From Aphrocallistes beatrix (taxonomy: Eukaryota > Porifera > Hexactinellida > Sceptrulophora > Aphrocallistidae): DNA of 64,000 bases. Position 1 is the first letter of the stretch. Each line of letters starts with the position of its first letter. The stretch covers positions 3,193,857-3,257,856 of the forward strand of contig OY725493.1 in NCBI GenBank assembly GCA_963281255.1, in the 5' to 3' direction. Positions 10,422 to 22,515 of this stretch are shown here, piece after piece. A program made the position numbers and the translations under genes. Below the pieces are notes generated by a model. That model made no database searches. It was not told where the DNA came from and saw only the letters and a program-made list of their open reading frames with translations.

Positions 10422-13334
10422 TTGATCACTCAAGTATTTGATACCTATTTTGTTTTATTGGCTTATAACGTAATGCCCAACAAGTGTTCTGCAGCAGGAT
10501 GCCGAAGCAACTATGCAGGAGAATCTTATACTCCAGTTTTCAAACTCCCGACTTGTCCACCTGACTTGGTCAATCAGTGGTTGCGAGCACTCTCCAGAGA
10601 AGGTATTGAAGACCTGAAGAACATATATGTCTGTGCGAAACATTTTCTTCCCGAAGACATCGAGACCAATTTCTCAATACCTCAACTGGATGGATCCGTT
10701 TTGGAAATTCAGCGAACTATTCCCAAATTACGTAAAAACGCAATCCCCAGAGTCCTCCCTAACTGTCCCAGTTACTTATCTTCATCTTCACATTCTAAAC
10801 CACAGCGATTAGACCGTTCAGCCCGGGATGATAAGCTATTCTTTATAGCTGTAGAACAGAGTTTAGGAGAATTTCGGCTTGAAGAAGAACAATATAAAGT
10901 AACCACGCTACAAGAATTAGTGTCTAAACGAAAACCATTCGATTTGCCTAAACAGCGGACTAGTTGGTCCACCGATGCTACAAGTCTACATTTCATCAAG
11001 CCCTGTATCATGAACAACAGTATTTTTATTGCTCGTTCGTTAACAATAACTGATACACTACACACTATTGGATGTCGTGATGGTCAAAACATTTTGCTAT
11101 CCTTACCTACTATCAACGATATACGGCACATTGATATTTTATTGGAAGAACTTGATCAATCATCTACCACCGCCAAGTCTTCAGATATCTTTCTAGAACT
11201 CGCTAATGCTTCGTTCCAACACCATGTTAATGAAGCAACCAGACACATACGACGCGCTATTGAGTTGCTCATTGCTTCACCAGATAATGATTCGACTGAT
11301 CAGCTACATGAATATTTAGTACGTCTTCAATTCATCCTATGTCAATTGGAAAATTCATTAATATCCAAACATACACGTAAGTATGATATTGAAACTCTTA
11401 TTGTTGCACTTAAATGTCAACTTCCATCACCAATTGGTTATAAATTTCTACAATCCCTAGACTGTCTCTCTCTTCCACATCATTCCACACTTAATCGCCT
11501 GTACTCCAATTTTGGTTTGGATAATGAGTTTATCAACTATCTCAAACAATCTACTAAAGAATTCAACAATTGGGAACGTAATGTTATAATTCATGTTAAG
11601 TCAACTTTTACATATAAAGGTGGTCGGATATTGGGGTCTTCATTGAATCCTAATGACCCTGCTAAAACAGTTTTCGCTTTCATGGTCTCTAGTTTATCTA
11701 GAAAATGGTCAACGATTGTTCGCTTACTTCCTTGTACGAACTTCTCGGCTACCGAACTCCTCCCTACAATTAAATCTGTCATTGAAGATGTTGAGTCGTG
11801 TGGACTTTTCGTCCAAGTCCTGTGTACGGATAACTATCCAATGAATGTAAATATTTTTAAATTATTATCGCCAACGCATACCTTGCACCCTATTGTTCCC
11901 CATCCAAATGATGCCAACCGACCTCTGTTTTTATTATTTGATTTCGTCCATATTATCAAGTCTGTGCGTAACAACTGGCTAAACCAGAAGGACTACAATA
12001 AAACATTTATCTATCCTAACTTTGAGGACTTTTGTATTACAAACAGTGCAATCCTTGAAGATGTTCGACTTCTAAATAAAGACGACCAGCACTCGGTTGC
12101 CAAATTAGCCCCAAAATTGACTTCTAAATCTTGCTGGCCATCAACTTTTGAGCGACAAAATGTTAATTTAGCTCTAAGAATATTTGATGATTCTACAGCT
12201 GCTGCTTTAAACCTTGTGCATCTATCACGACAAATCTCAACCAACTCTCAAACAGCAGACTTTATCTCGACTATATGTAAAGTATGGAAAATTTTCAATA
12301 TCAATACTCCCAATAAAGGTATTCTATTAAAGGACGATTTTTCTAAGCCGTTATCTTCCAACGATCCTAGATTCAGTTTTCACAAACGTGTTATTAAATG
12401 GACCGAATGTTGGAAGGCTCTTCCTTCAAAAAATGGAAAACTAAGCTCCCAAACATTCACAAGTTTCCGCCATTCTTGTATTGCACTATCTTTGATTGTA
12501 AACCATCTTACCCAAAATTGCGGTTTTTCATATGTTCTTTCCTCATTTTTGCAAAACGACCCCCTTGAACATCACTTTGGAATCTACAGAATGATGTCAG
12601 GTGCTCAATACCATGTAAGCTTTTGTCAGATATTGGAAACCGAACGTAGATTGAAGTTACCGAGTATTCTTAAATTATTTTCAAGAAAAAGTGACAAGGA
12701 TAAAACATCGTTGAAGGAATTTTTAGACACATGTTCACCCTCTTGTTACACCGAGTCTATTTCTTCTTTAAATCTTGACAGCTATATGACAACTATCCAA
12801 GATTATTCAGAAATTGAATTACATCCGCCAATTCTTCAGGCATTATCTTTTATAGCAGGGTATGCCGTACACGTGTATTACAAGCATTCTAGAAAGTGCA
12901 CAACCTGTCTCTCCCTCCTCACAGAAATAAAAGATATGGAATTTGAGGAACCATCTGACTCGAAATATAAACTTATTCAAATTATCGATCGAGGTTCACT
13001 CAAATGGCCTAGCAACTCTGTCATCGAAGCTATTGTCACAGTGTGGAAAGTTATTTCGTCGATCGAGAACAACCTAACCTTAATGGATAATTTTATAACT
13101 GGACCTTCAAGGAGTATATTAGTGAGCTTGTCAACTACCATAATAGAAAACGAATATGCAGAGTTCTGGAGAGGAGTATGTAAAGATTGTGGTATACTCA
13201 GATGGAATATATTAGCCAAACTGCTAACTTCTACTTCTAACTGCATCCTTTCTAATAAAGTTAAAAACTTGAATGCCCTACAAGCAGATAAGACAGACAA
13301 TACTAGAAAGTTAAAGAAATTGAAACCTAACTAA
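10422..13334 (+). CDS. THAP-domain P-element transposase
   Basis: A 970-codon open frame; the true start is probably Met18 (10473), because the THAP zinc finger begins directly with MPNKCSAAGC. The C2CH finger uses the two Cys of CSAAGC and the Cys and His of YVCAKHF; it binds the element's DNA in this family. The middle and C-terminal regions follow P/THAP9-type transposases: a VLCTDNYPMN segment near residue 467, FDFVHIIKSVRNNWL near residue 505 (family Asp-Pro-His-like block) and DPLEHHFGIYRMMSG near residue 714. The catalytic DDE residues are inferred from family position. The length is close to THAP9 (about 900 aa). There is no intron, stop or frameshift, unlike Drosophila P, which needs splicing. 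aataaa at about 13493 could serve for polyadenylation. Confidence 0.93.
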   Translation: MITQVFDTYFVLLAYNVMPNKCSAAGCRSNYAGESYTPVFKLPTCPPDLVNQWLRALSREGIEDLKNIYVCAKHFLPEDIETNFSIPQLDGSVLEIQRTIPKLRKNAIPRVLPNCPSYLSSSSHSKPQRLDRSARDDKLFFIAVEQSLGEFRLEEEQYKVTTLQELVSKRKPFDLPKQRTSWSTDATSLHFIKPCIMNNSIFIARSLTITDTLHTIGCRDGQNILLSLPTINDIRHIDILLEELDQSSTTAKSSDIFLELANASFQHHVNEATRHIRRAIELLIASPDNDSTDQLHEYLVRLQFILCQLENSLISKHTRKYDIETLIVALKCQLPSPIGYKFLQSLDCLSLPHHSTLNRLYSNFGLDNEFINYLKQSTKEFNNWERNVIIHVKSTFTYKGGRILGSSLNPNDPAKTVFAFMVSSLSRKWSTIVRLLPCTNFSATELLPTIKSVIEDVESCGLFVQVLCTDNYPMNVNIFKLLSPTHTLHPIVPHPNDANRPLFLLFDFVHIIKSVRNNWLNQKDYNKTFIYPNFEDFCITNSAILEDVRLLNKDDQHSVAKLAPKLTSKSCWPSTFERQNVNLALRIFDDSTAAALNLVHLSRQISTNSQTADFISTICKVWKIFNINTPNKGILLKDDFSKPLSSNDPRFSFHKRVIKWTECWKALPSKNGKLSSQTFTSFRHSCIALSLIVNHLTQNCGFSYVLSSFLQNDPLEHHFGIYRMMSGAQYHVSFCQILETERRLKLPSILKLFSRKSDKDKTSLKEFLDTCSPSCYTESISSLNLDSYMTTIQDYSEIELHPPILQALSFIAGYAVHVYYKHSRKCTTCLSLLTEIKDMEFEEPSDSKYKLIQIIDRGSLKWPSNSVIEAIVTVWKVISSIENNLTLMDNFITGPSRSILVSLSTTIIENEYAEFWRGVCKDCGILRWNILAKLLTSTSNCILSNKVKNLNALQADKTDNTRKLKKLKPN

Positions 13335-13523
13335 GTCTTGTCTTCATCCACCTTTCTACATATATTACATTCCAGAATTACATAGTATCTATTTTAGCAA
13401 ATGCAATTTCACTCATTAAAATGCATTTATTTTATTGCTAATGATATAACTACACATTGATTCGTCTATTTTTATTAATATTAGCAATATTATAAATAAA
13501 CTATTCTACTATATTGAAATATC

Positions 13524-13595
13524 AATGGCCTTCGGAAATATCCATGGTACAAATCCAAAGTCCAGTGAATAGGCCTTATTATAACGTAGGTCACG
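13524..13595 (-). repeat. Right terminal inverted repeat of P element
   Basis: Inverted copy of 10117-10188 with two differences, followed directly by CCTTATC (13596-13602). Confidence 0.93.
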
Positions 13596-13602
13596 CCTTA
13601 TC

Positions 13603-15040
13603 ATTCCATTTAACGCCCTATCATTACATCATCCATTCGATTCGAATAATCAATTACCTGTGGCTACAATTCCGTATAAGAGTGCAAAACAGAATATTGG
13701 TAATCACGTTTTAAGCAGAGAGGCAGTTCGAGATATGCAAGTTAGGTCATCTTAGTTTGGAGAAAAAGTCGTATTTCGAGCATGGTAGAATTCTTCGCAA
13801 ATGAATCCATTTTCCCACGGGGGGAATAAAAGGAGCATGGGATGAATAATGGTCAATATTTGGAGAAATATTTACTTCAGCATCCATCAAAATGATCTGT
13901 TCAGAAACACAAAACTTTGAACTAGTTCCAATTGGAATTTGTGCAAATGTTGAAAGATTATTGAATATAATCACATAGTATAAACAATCGAATAGAATCT
14001 CGAGACTTAAAGTACAACTGGATGGGGTAAACAATTCCTCAAGCTGTCTATCAATATACTTAGTTTCAATGCTTCCGAATAGTCTGTATACAGCAAATCC
14101 TAATAGCATTCTTTCAAACTTAATCGCGATGGGTCACGCATCCGAAAATTATATTCGAAACATCTTTAACTTGGTTATTCCGATCCAAATTACATGCGAT
14201 TTTAAAGTGGCTGCATGCTTGGAATTCAGCAGGCATCTAGCAAGCATCCTTGCCCATTTTGTATATGGCGGAAGAATACAAAATGTACGGGAACACCTCT
14301 TCGTGCAATAAGGTATAAGGAATTAATTAAGGATTTTCATTCAAAAATACTAATAGCGCATCCCATGAACTAATTATCAAGTGGTCAGATTCACCAATGG
14401 AAATACTTGCTCTTGCTCCTCTACATATACTTTTTGGTCTCGCCAATCGGTTGTACGGTGTAGCTAGACCATCTCAGAATGCGACTAACCGATATGATCG
14501 TTTACTGTATAAACGACACTGTCAAGCTTTACAAATATGCAAAGTATATCGATCTTAGTACTGGGATGGCGCTCTAGAAGGTAACTTTTGCTCTCGACTT
14601 TTGGATAATTTAGATATTATACCATTCCCTAGCCATTATACCTCCTTGTTAAACGCCCTAAAATCATTAAAGATGGTAAAAGACAGGTGTTTAGGTCTTT
14701 CAAGAAAGCTTGGTTGGGAAGAGTGTATTTATCTATTCAGAGAATCATGGGATGCAACCGGCTTACCTTAGTCATTAAAATCGCATATACTTTCCGACAA
14801 TTATATGGAATACTTCCTCCATTATGAACTTCTATTAACAGCAGGGGCAGCAATAAGTTCAGAGCAGAGCGGAGAGATGCTACATTCCAGAATACAAAAT
14901 CTTCGGGATCCTAGATTTAAGACCAAGTTAGAGCACGAGTTATACCCACAGAGATTGGTTGATTGTATGGAGACCTATAATTATAATTACGGTGGGATAA
15001 TGCAAAAGGCTTTCTAAAGAACAGGGGAATATATTTGCTG
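13603..15040 (+). pseudogene. Decayed transposon gene, downstream part
   Basis: Continuation of the gene interrupted by the P element. Pieces in different frames include IPIQITCDFKVA near 14185, LAPLHILFGLANRLYG near 14415, YWDGALEGNFCSRLLDN near 14560 and a terminal open stretch 14805-15017. The order (CDxK, then PxHxxLGxxN, then GxxLEGNxxxxLL) matches an uncharacterised transposon protein family of cnidarians, aphids and sponges as I remember it. Several stops and frameshifts show it is dead. It predates the P element that split it. Confidence 0.45.
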
Positions 15041-16150
15041 ATACTTGCAGCTATTGTCAAGATGAGAAAAGTGATATAGAAAGGGTAGAATTTCATAATT
15101 GGGACACAGATGAAGAATTTTCTGATATTGATTAACAAACTACTTAATTATACAAGTAATAGTGATATAGAAACAGTAGTATGTACAGTAGGTACAAGCT
15201 AACACATTAGGCGTTACCTCACAATAAGCTCGACTCCATTAATAGGCACCAGCTCTTACTTATATAGCTATCACTAGGCCCACTTTTGTAGCAGACAGGT
15301 CTCAATACGTATTTCTCTACGATTATATTTATTCCAGTTTATACAATACGCTTACAGCTTATTAATAATTATCCTGACTATCTGTATTCTCATAACAATA
15401 GTATAGATGGCTAAACTTAATGAAGTGACTTGGATATTTAACTGAAATAAGGTAACTTCAGGTTTGGTTATATCTACTATATCATTAAATAGAATGCTAT
15501 TTGTCTGTTTCTCTGTGTTGCTTGTCTGTTTTGGAAATTGGTATATTAACTACTGTAAATATACAAGATTAATAAAAACTTTCTAGCAATTAATTCTTTA
15601 ACTAGTATAATTACAAAAGTAAAGAATTTAACATTATATTTCTCATTTGAAGGACCTATTATGATAAATACTAATTTAATAAAGCATACTAAAAATAGTT
15701 AAATTAATTTGTTGTGGAGCGAAAGAACTAAATCTCATATTTTTCATATGTAAATATTACGGGGAATAAATTCGGCATTATCCAATAAACAGGCATTTTT
15801 AGTTTAAAATTTTTGCCAATATATAATCAAACAAAGAAGATATTTGCACCAAAATAGTGTATTATAAATCTGTGAATGGTAATATTTGACAAGTACAGCT
15901 AAAATATTTTTTTAAAAATTTTTTTCCGGACAGGCGGACTATTTTTGCGAAAAAGTTTTTTGACTTCACAGAGGTTACAGATTTACGAATTCCTATTCCA
16001 TATTGTCCAAAATAGCGATCTTCCAAATATTATACCCGTGATGAGACCAGTCATTTTTTGGATATATATATATCTCTTTGCCCATATTTGTGAAGTGTCT
16101 AATTACATCACAACGATAATATTTCGTATCCCTATACGTTGAAAAACACA
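15041..16150. other. No gene recognised
   Basis: AT-rich DNA with scattered short frames and no clear repeat terminus or RNA gene. Confidence 0.45.
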
Positions 16151-16500
16151 TCTCTTTCAGAATTTACCAAATTTAAAATATACAAGCGCGCTCCGCTTGT
16201 TCTCCAAATGTGTCCAATGTATATCAAATTGCTGGAAATTTAGTGCTGAGCACGAATTGAAATGATGATCTGACATGGTTCAAAGAAGTTATGGATATGA
16301 GACATTTCGGTTCAAAAATGTGTCCTTTTTTGGGCGACACCAGTTGGTACACGTGGCTCTAAGTTGCGAAATATTACCGTTGAAATTCTAAAAATCGAAA
16401 TTAATGTTTAGAACCCCTTTAGGGATCTAAAAATGGAAAAAAGGACTTTTGGCAAATTTTTGATAAAAAACAAAATGCCCATAGGACAGGCCAACCGTAA
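16151..16500. repeat. TTAA family T2, half copy
   Basis: From 'caaattgctggaaatttagt' to 'aggacaggccaaccgtaa' it matches one half of copies 35393-36565 and 37442-39620. The other half is missing. Confidence 0.6.
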
Positions 16501-16881
16501 AAAAATCAAGATTGAACAACTTTAAACAATCAAATAATAGGCTCAAAATAGTTGTGTTCAAATTCACGTTTCTGGCAACCTTCAACATTGTTTTGGCCCC
16601 TTTGAAATTTAAATAACACAAAGATTTAGAAAAATGCCAATAAATCCAATCAAATAGCTCTATATGGGAGTTCATTTCTATAATGCTCGGGAAATGGCTG
16701 GTTTGATATTAAGGTTCTTCAAACATTTCATTGTCAAAAAAAAAACATTTCTCAAATTATCATTGACTTTATTGCAAAAAAGATTCTGTGGAGAACTTTG
16801 AAAATATTAGAAATTGTCTAATCTAATAATGCAAAATGTATCCAAATGTGGCTACTATGCTAAACAATTAATACAATCGTC

Positions 16882-18417
16882 CATAGCCTACTCAATATAA
16901 GGCCTGGTATCAACCTCAAAGTTTTGGACTAGGGTAAAGTATAAGCTCCACAAACTTTCTACGAACCTTTTGATTAAAATTTGATTATTTACTTCATAAA
17001 TATTTTACCAAAGTCCAATAAAAAGCAGTTCTCTACACCATTTTGACTTATACTTATATCTTTTAATTTAGTATTAGCTGCTTTACCATCTATTTCCACG
17101 ATATCCACTGTTCTCTTTCCGGATGTAGAGTAACTATTCCCCAGATCGTGTGAATTGTGAACCAGTTCCAGTAGTCAGACGAGAGTTTAGAAAGCCTTCC
17201 TCCAGTGACGACGAATAAAACCTTCAAACATACCTTGGAAACGAATGCCAGTCAACTCATACCACTGTCAATTCGTACAACATGCCAACTCGCACCAAGT
17301 AAACAGAAAATCCTGCCTTCCGCTGTTTTCTTACAGATATCTCTCATGGAGTTGCCTTAGTGCTTTTGGTAGTGTTGGTATTTTGGATGAGTTGACTGGT
17401 TCCCTTGGAAACCACTGAAAGAATTTACTTCCCGAAGATTGCACCTGGTGAAGTAATAGCAATTGATGATATACTTTATGAGAATATGACTACGATATCT
17501 TGTATATTTCGATTGTCTACAAGCAATCAGGCTGATAAGAAGGGAAAAGATCATAGTAAAACAAGTGGCAAGGTCTCTAATACTTGGAATATAGTTAAAG
17601 GACTCATTAACCGTTTCATAAATCATTCTACTGAAATCATATTGAAAACTCGGGATTTTCAATTAAGCTCTTGATGAAAAGTTGGTAAGACTTCCTCTAC
17701 TGTAGAAACAGTTCTGTCTAGTAGGATGTGGGAAGAGTGAAGACATCGCAGCAACACGCTAGTCTCTGGAGAAAAAGTCCACACAGCTTGGCGCGAAAAG
17801 TACGATGTGTTGAAAAAGATCAATGCTGGAGAGGAGGTATTATCCGACTACTTATTAAGTCGATTTTGTACCCGAAAGTAACGTTTTGAACATAAGCTAC
17901 TCACTCATCGAAAATTTAGCATCTTGTCGACTGATCGAATCCACAGTTCTGATCTCAAATTAAAAAGAAGGTCAGAGTGGATTCATTCTAGTTATAGGAA
18001 ATTGTTGTGATATTATGGTCATTAATTCAGGTTTCCTCAAAATTGTTTGAGGTCGCCATATCCGCGAAAGAGTTGGAAACAGAATATTGACGAAGACTAA
18101 GAGATCGAGAGCAGAATACGAGCTAAAGTGTCTAGAGAGATGAGAGCGAGCTATCATGAACATATATTTTACAGTTATTTTAGCATAGTTTGTTACAAAT
18201 GAAAGCAAATATTTGTATAATTGTTCTGAATGATATTGAAACTTAATAAAGTTGAATACAATTATATTGTTAGATTTATAAGTAGATAATATCAGGAAAT
18301 GGAAGTCTTAAGGACATAGCTTGTAAGCTAATGAGATAGATTTTAATAATTTAAATACCCAACCTCTACTTCATCCATGGTACATTTGATATCAGGCCTT
18401 ATATTGAGTAGGCTATG
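16882..18417. mobile_element. PAL-A family element, 1,536 bp, with unknown cargo
   Basis: Termini CATAGCCTACTCAATATAAGG and its inverse, flanked by an exact 7-bp duplication AATCGTC (16875-16881, 18418-18424). Unlike other PAL-A copies the inside is not palindromic. About 1.4 kb of unrelated sequence contains an open 89-codon plus-strand frame (17405-17674) and a broken downstream stretch (WREKYDVLKKINAGEEVLSD near 17790). I do not recognise either. It may be captured host or transposon sequence. Confidence 0.75.
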
Positions 18418-19813
18418 AATCGTCGTTAATAATGTGTACATAAAAATTGGAGCACTTTTCATTATTATTTTGGTTTCGGTGAAAATCCCCCATTTAGGGT
18501 TCAAAAGGAGATCTCTCTATCTCTGCAAATATAAGCTTAAATTCTTAGCTCTCAAATACTGATATAGTTTTTATATATGATTCATTGATAATAATCGTAC
18601 TACATCCTATGGAATGGATGTTTTAGATCTTTATCATGTGATGATGTAGCATTTTTCGAAACACCTAACTTGGAAACTAATAGTCGTAGACTCTCGTTGT
18701 AACTTTCTAATATACATTCTAGAAGCTCTTTAATAATTCTAAACTGATGGATTGTACTTTGTAGTGCTAGGAATATGAATTATATTTCACAATTATCTAA
18801 AATATTCAGAATTAAGGGCTTCAAGGAAATTTGTGGGTTTTCAGTGTACTCAGACTATTATCCACAAAATTTGATTGGAACACGTATATAAATCATCAGT
18901 ATAAATGCGAATAAATGCCTGTGAATGATTGTATTTATCCTTAATAACTCATTTTAAATTGTTCCTGACATTTAAACTTAAAATCCCTAAACTCGGGACT
19001 TTCAAAATTGATCGTCTTTGAAATAAAAAAAGGTCAAAATTGATTAGAGATAGAGGGTTTAAAATTTCAGGAGTTGTTCCCTATCATTATGCGATAATCA
19101 TAGGACCACTCGATTTTCGATATCTTATAACTTAGTGATATTATTGCTGATTTAGCAAAAAATCGGGGGGTTTTGGTACTTTTTCAGACTCATATAAAAT
19201 TTAATTTTTTTCAGTTAACTTTCTTTTGGTCCTATGAGGTGGTAAATATGATAGAATATCTATGATTCGATTTCGGAAGCATTTGCTTATTTGGCATGTC
19301 CTAAAATATTTTGAGTGGCCGGGGGTCTACAATTAGGATATGTTAGCGAAAAACGAATACTACTCTCTTTGAGACACTGTATCTCAAAGTGAGTAGTATT
19401 CGTTTTGAAATAGTACAAAAAAACACCGAAAATGCCTATTTTTTGGTAAATGAGGAATAATATCACTAAGTTATAAGATATCGAAAATCGAGTGGTCCTA
19501 CGGTTATCGCATAATGATATGGAACAACTATTGAAATTTAAAATCCCCCATCTCAACCCAATTTTGACTTTTTATATTTTAAAGACGGTCATATTTGAAA
19601 TTTGAAATTCTCGAGATATAGGGATCTTATGTTTAAATGTTAAGAACAATGCAAAATGAGTTATTAAGGATAAATAAAATCATTCGCTGGCATTTATTCG
19701 CATTTATACTGATGATTTAGATATATTACTACCAAACCTTTGGGAAAATAGCAAAAGTACACTTAAAATCCAGAAATTAACTTGAAGCCCTTGACCCGAA
19801 TATTTTGAGATAA
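18418..19813. repeat. Left arm, centre and right arm of PAL-B copy 1
   Basis: The centre lies at about 19350-19405 (gagtagtattcgtttt mirrors gaaaaacgaatactactc). Neither strand has a convincing frame. Confidence 0.6.
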
Positions 19814-19820
19814 TCGTGAA

Positions 19821-20842
19821 CATAGCCTACTGTATATAGGGCCTCACAGTAACTTGCGGATTTGGGACTGCCTTAAATCATTAACAAAGCACAATAGAGC
19901 TTAGGGATGTATTACCAGCATATATAAATATGGTGTCAAAGTACCCATATCCGTTGTTAAAATTTAGATTAGTCATGGCTGCGCAATAGGTTATATTGGT
20001 GACAAATTTGGTGATTTTCAGAGGCCGTTTAGGGGCACTTCTAAGTGTTTTTATTATAATTTTTTTCACATAGAACTGAGATGTGAATGGATTAATACGA
20101 AAAATGGAATGTTGCTAAATTCCAGTGTTGCTATGGAAACGTATTTTGGTCAGTTGTGGTTATATCTTGAAAACTGCAATAGCTAGACATTCAAATGTAA
20201 TTCAATTTACTAGCAAATATACTACTTCCTATTAAGCGATAAAATAATTTCGACGTTTAAATTCAATGGTTTACGAGATATTCGATAATTTATCATATTG
20301 GTCACATTTGGTAATTTGTCGAATATCTCGTAAACCATTGAATTTAGACATCGAGATTATATTATCGCTTGATAGGAAGTAGTATATTCGCTATCAAATG
20401 GAATTATTTTTTTTGAATGTCTAGCTATTGCAGTTTTCAAGATATAACCACAACTGATCAAAACACGTTTCCATAGCAACACTGGAATGTAGCAACATTC
20501 CATGAAAAAAATTCAAATTTTTCGTATTAACCCATTCACATCTCAGTTATATGCAGAAAACTTTCTAATTAAAACACTTAGAAGTGCCCTTAAACGACCT
20601 CTGAAAATCACCAAATTTGTCACAAATATAACCTATTGCGCAACCATATGGTGACTAAACTAAATTTTAACAACGGATATGGGTACTTTGACACCATATT
20701 TATATATGCTGGTAATACATTCCTAAGCTATAATGTGCTTGGTTAATGATTTAAGGCAGCTCATGTATTAGTTCAACCATCTACCGCATCCCTAGTCCCA
20801 AATCCGCAAGTTACTGTGAGGCCTTATATATAGTAGGCTATG
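19821..20842. mobile_element. PAL-A palindromic element, 1,022 bp
   Basis: A near-complete palindrome: each arm is about 500 bp and the centre is near 20310 (ttacgagatattcgataat mirrored). Ends are CATAGCCTAC and GTAGGCTATG. An exact 7-bp duplication TCGTGAA flanks it (19814-19820, 20843-20849). It has no coding capacity, so it would need a transposase in trans. Confidence 0.9.
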
Positions 20843-21960
20843 TCGTGAATAATAAATAATTCATTATTCCTAGCACTACAAAATACAATCCATTAGTTTA
20901 GAATTAATAATGAGCTTCAAAAGTATATTAGGTAGTTAGAACGAGAGTCTACGACTTTTAGTTCCAAGTTAGGATTTTCAAAAAAATGATACATCATCAC
21001 ATGAAAAGATCTAAAGCTTAAGGATACCGCCCTCGAAAAACTTGGCCTGACGTAAATAAAAATTTTTAAATTGTTAATTCCATTGTATTACTGAGTGATT
21101 TACCATCTAATCATACTAGTTGGATGGTATTTATTTTGATTTTAAGTTAACCACCCTAAAGTTTAGCGCCATAAAAATTTGAATTCTTTTTGAGGTTTAT
21201 CGACGAATTCATCAATTAGTTTATTACTTATTTGATATTTTTTAAATGATATGGACCTCAAAATTGTTTTGGCCCCTTTGGAAATTATATAACATAAAAA
21301 TTTAGAAAGAAAAGCAGATAAAATCCAATCAAAATAGCTCTATAAGGGATTCATTTCTAAAATGCTCGGGAAAAGGCAAGTGTGATATCAGCTATTTAGC
21401 GACAATTGTGACAGAAATAAAATTCTGATCATTTTTTTAAAAAAATGATCAGATCCGACCATTTGTTCGTAAGTTATCGCTTATTATAGGTAAAGTTCGG
21501 GCATCATTCCTCTCTATGGTCCCGAAAGAGGCCGATGTTATATCTTAAAAACAATTCAAAGTATAAAATCTATTATAACCTTAAATGATATACATGATCA
21601 TATATAGGTTCCTCAAACATCTCTTTGTCAAAAAAATAAATATTCCTCAACTTATCATTGATTTTATTGTAAAACAAATTTTACGGAGAACTTTGAATAT
21701 ACAAGAAAATGGCAAATCTTAACGATGGAATATATGTCTAAATGAAGCTATTAGGCTAAACAATCAATACAATTGTCGTTAATAATGTATACAGAAAAAT
21801 TGGAGCACTTTTCAGAATTATTTTGAAAGTTCTCGACTTGGGCCTCCCAGATTAGGTCAAAAGCCTCCATTAATTGTCCAAAAAGAGATTGCTCTCTATC
21901 CCTGGAAATATATGCCCAAATTCTTAGGTCTCAATTCCTAATATAATTTTTATAACGGTA

Positions 21961-22515
21961 CAAGGGTGGGCTGAAAAGTTTTGAGAACTAATACTATTTT
22001 TGTAAGCTAGTCAACTTTTAACAGCATTAAATCAACGACCCATATATGTTTAGTGATTATAAAACATCACAAGTATCCTAAAGTACTCTTAACAAGTGAA
22101 ATTTGGCTTTTCTCTGTCTGGTGGTCAACTAAAATGGATTTTTGAAAATTGAGCATCGCGCTGTGATCCTGTACACACATCTCGTGTTTCATAATCGGCA
22201 ATTAAACATTGCAGTCTCGAAGAACTCAACCATTCCTCACACAGTCCTGATTTGGCTCTTAGTGACTTTACTTGTTTGGAAAATTGAAATACCGCTGGAA
22301 ACCGATTTGAGGACGATGAGTCCTTGTGAACGGAGGTTGACATATAGTTAAAGCCCCATTCAGAAAAGGTTTATTATTCTTGAACCCACGTGTTAAAATC
22401 TAGATAGACTTAATGTATCAAAGAATGGGGGCATTATATAGAAAATTAATGTTGCTGTATGTGTTCTATTATTGATAAAAGTATTTTGTTCTCAAAACTT
22501 TTCAGCCCACCCTTG
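21961..22515 (+). mobile_element. Deleted mariner-type element with transposase scrap
   Basis: Perfect 28-bp terminal inverted repeats (21961-21988, 22488-22515; caagggtgggctgaaaag...) between TA dinucleotides. Inside, plus strand near 22220-22300, the text LEELNHSSHSPDLALSDF is a damaged form of the conserved HPPYSPDLxPxD block that carries the third catalytic aspartate of mariner transposases. The remainder of the gene is deleted. Confidence 0.85.

Larger units (their letters stand above)
10117..13595 (+). mobile_element. P element, apparently complete
   Basis: 3,479-bp element bounded by 72-bp terminal inverted repeats (10117-10188 and 13524-13595) that differ at two positions, and by an exact 7-bp duplication CCTTATC. 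It encodes one long THAP-type transposase frame. Ends are CGTGACC...GGTCACG. P-superfamily elements make 7-8 bp duplications, which agrees. Near-identical ends plus an intact frame suggest a young, possibly active copy. Confidence 0.93.
16550..21017. repeat. PAL-B palindrome, copy 1 (partial, nested)
   Basis: A long inverted repeat centred near 19385: 18900-19380 matches 19390-19815 inverted, and the right arm resumes at 20843-21017 as the inverse of about 18630-18800. It is interrupted by PAL-A elements 16882-18417 and 19821-20842. Outer segments match PAL-B copy 2. No coding content was seen. Confidence 0.6.

Noticed and set aside
13747-14109. 120-codon minus-strand frame
   Set aside because: Opposite the decayed transposon gene on the plus strand; no recognisable domain.
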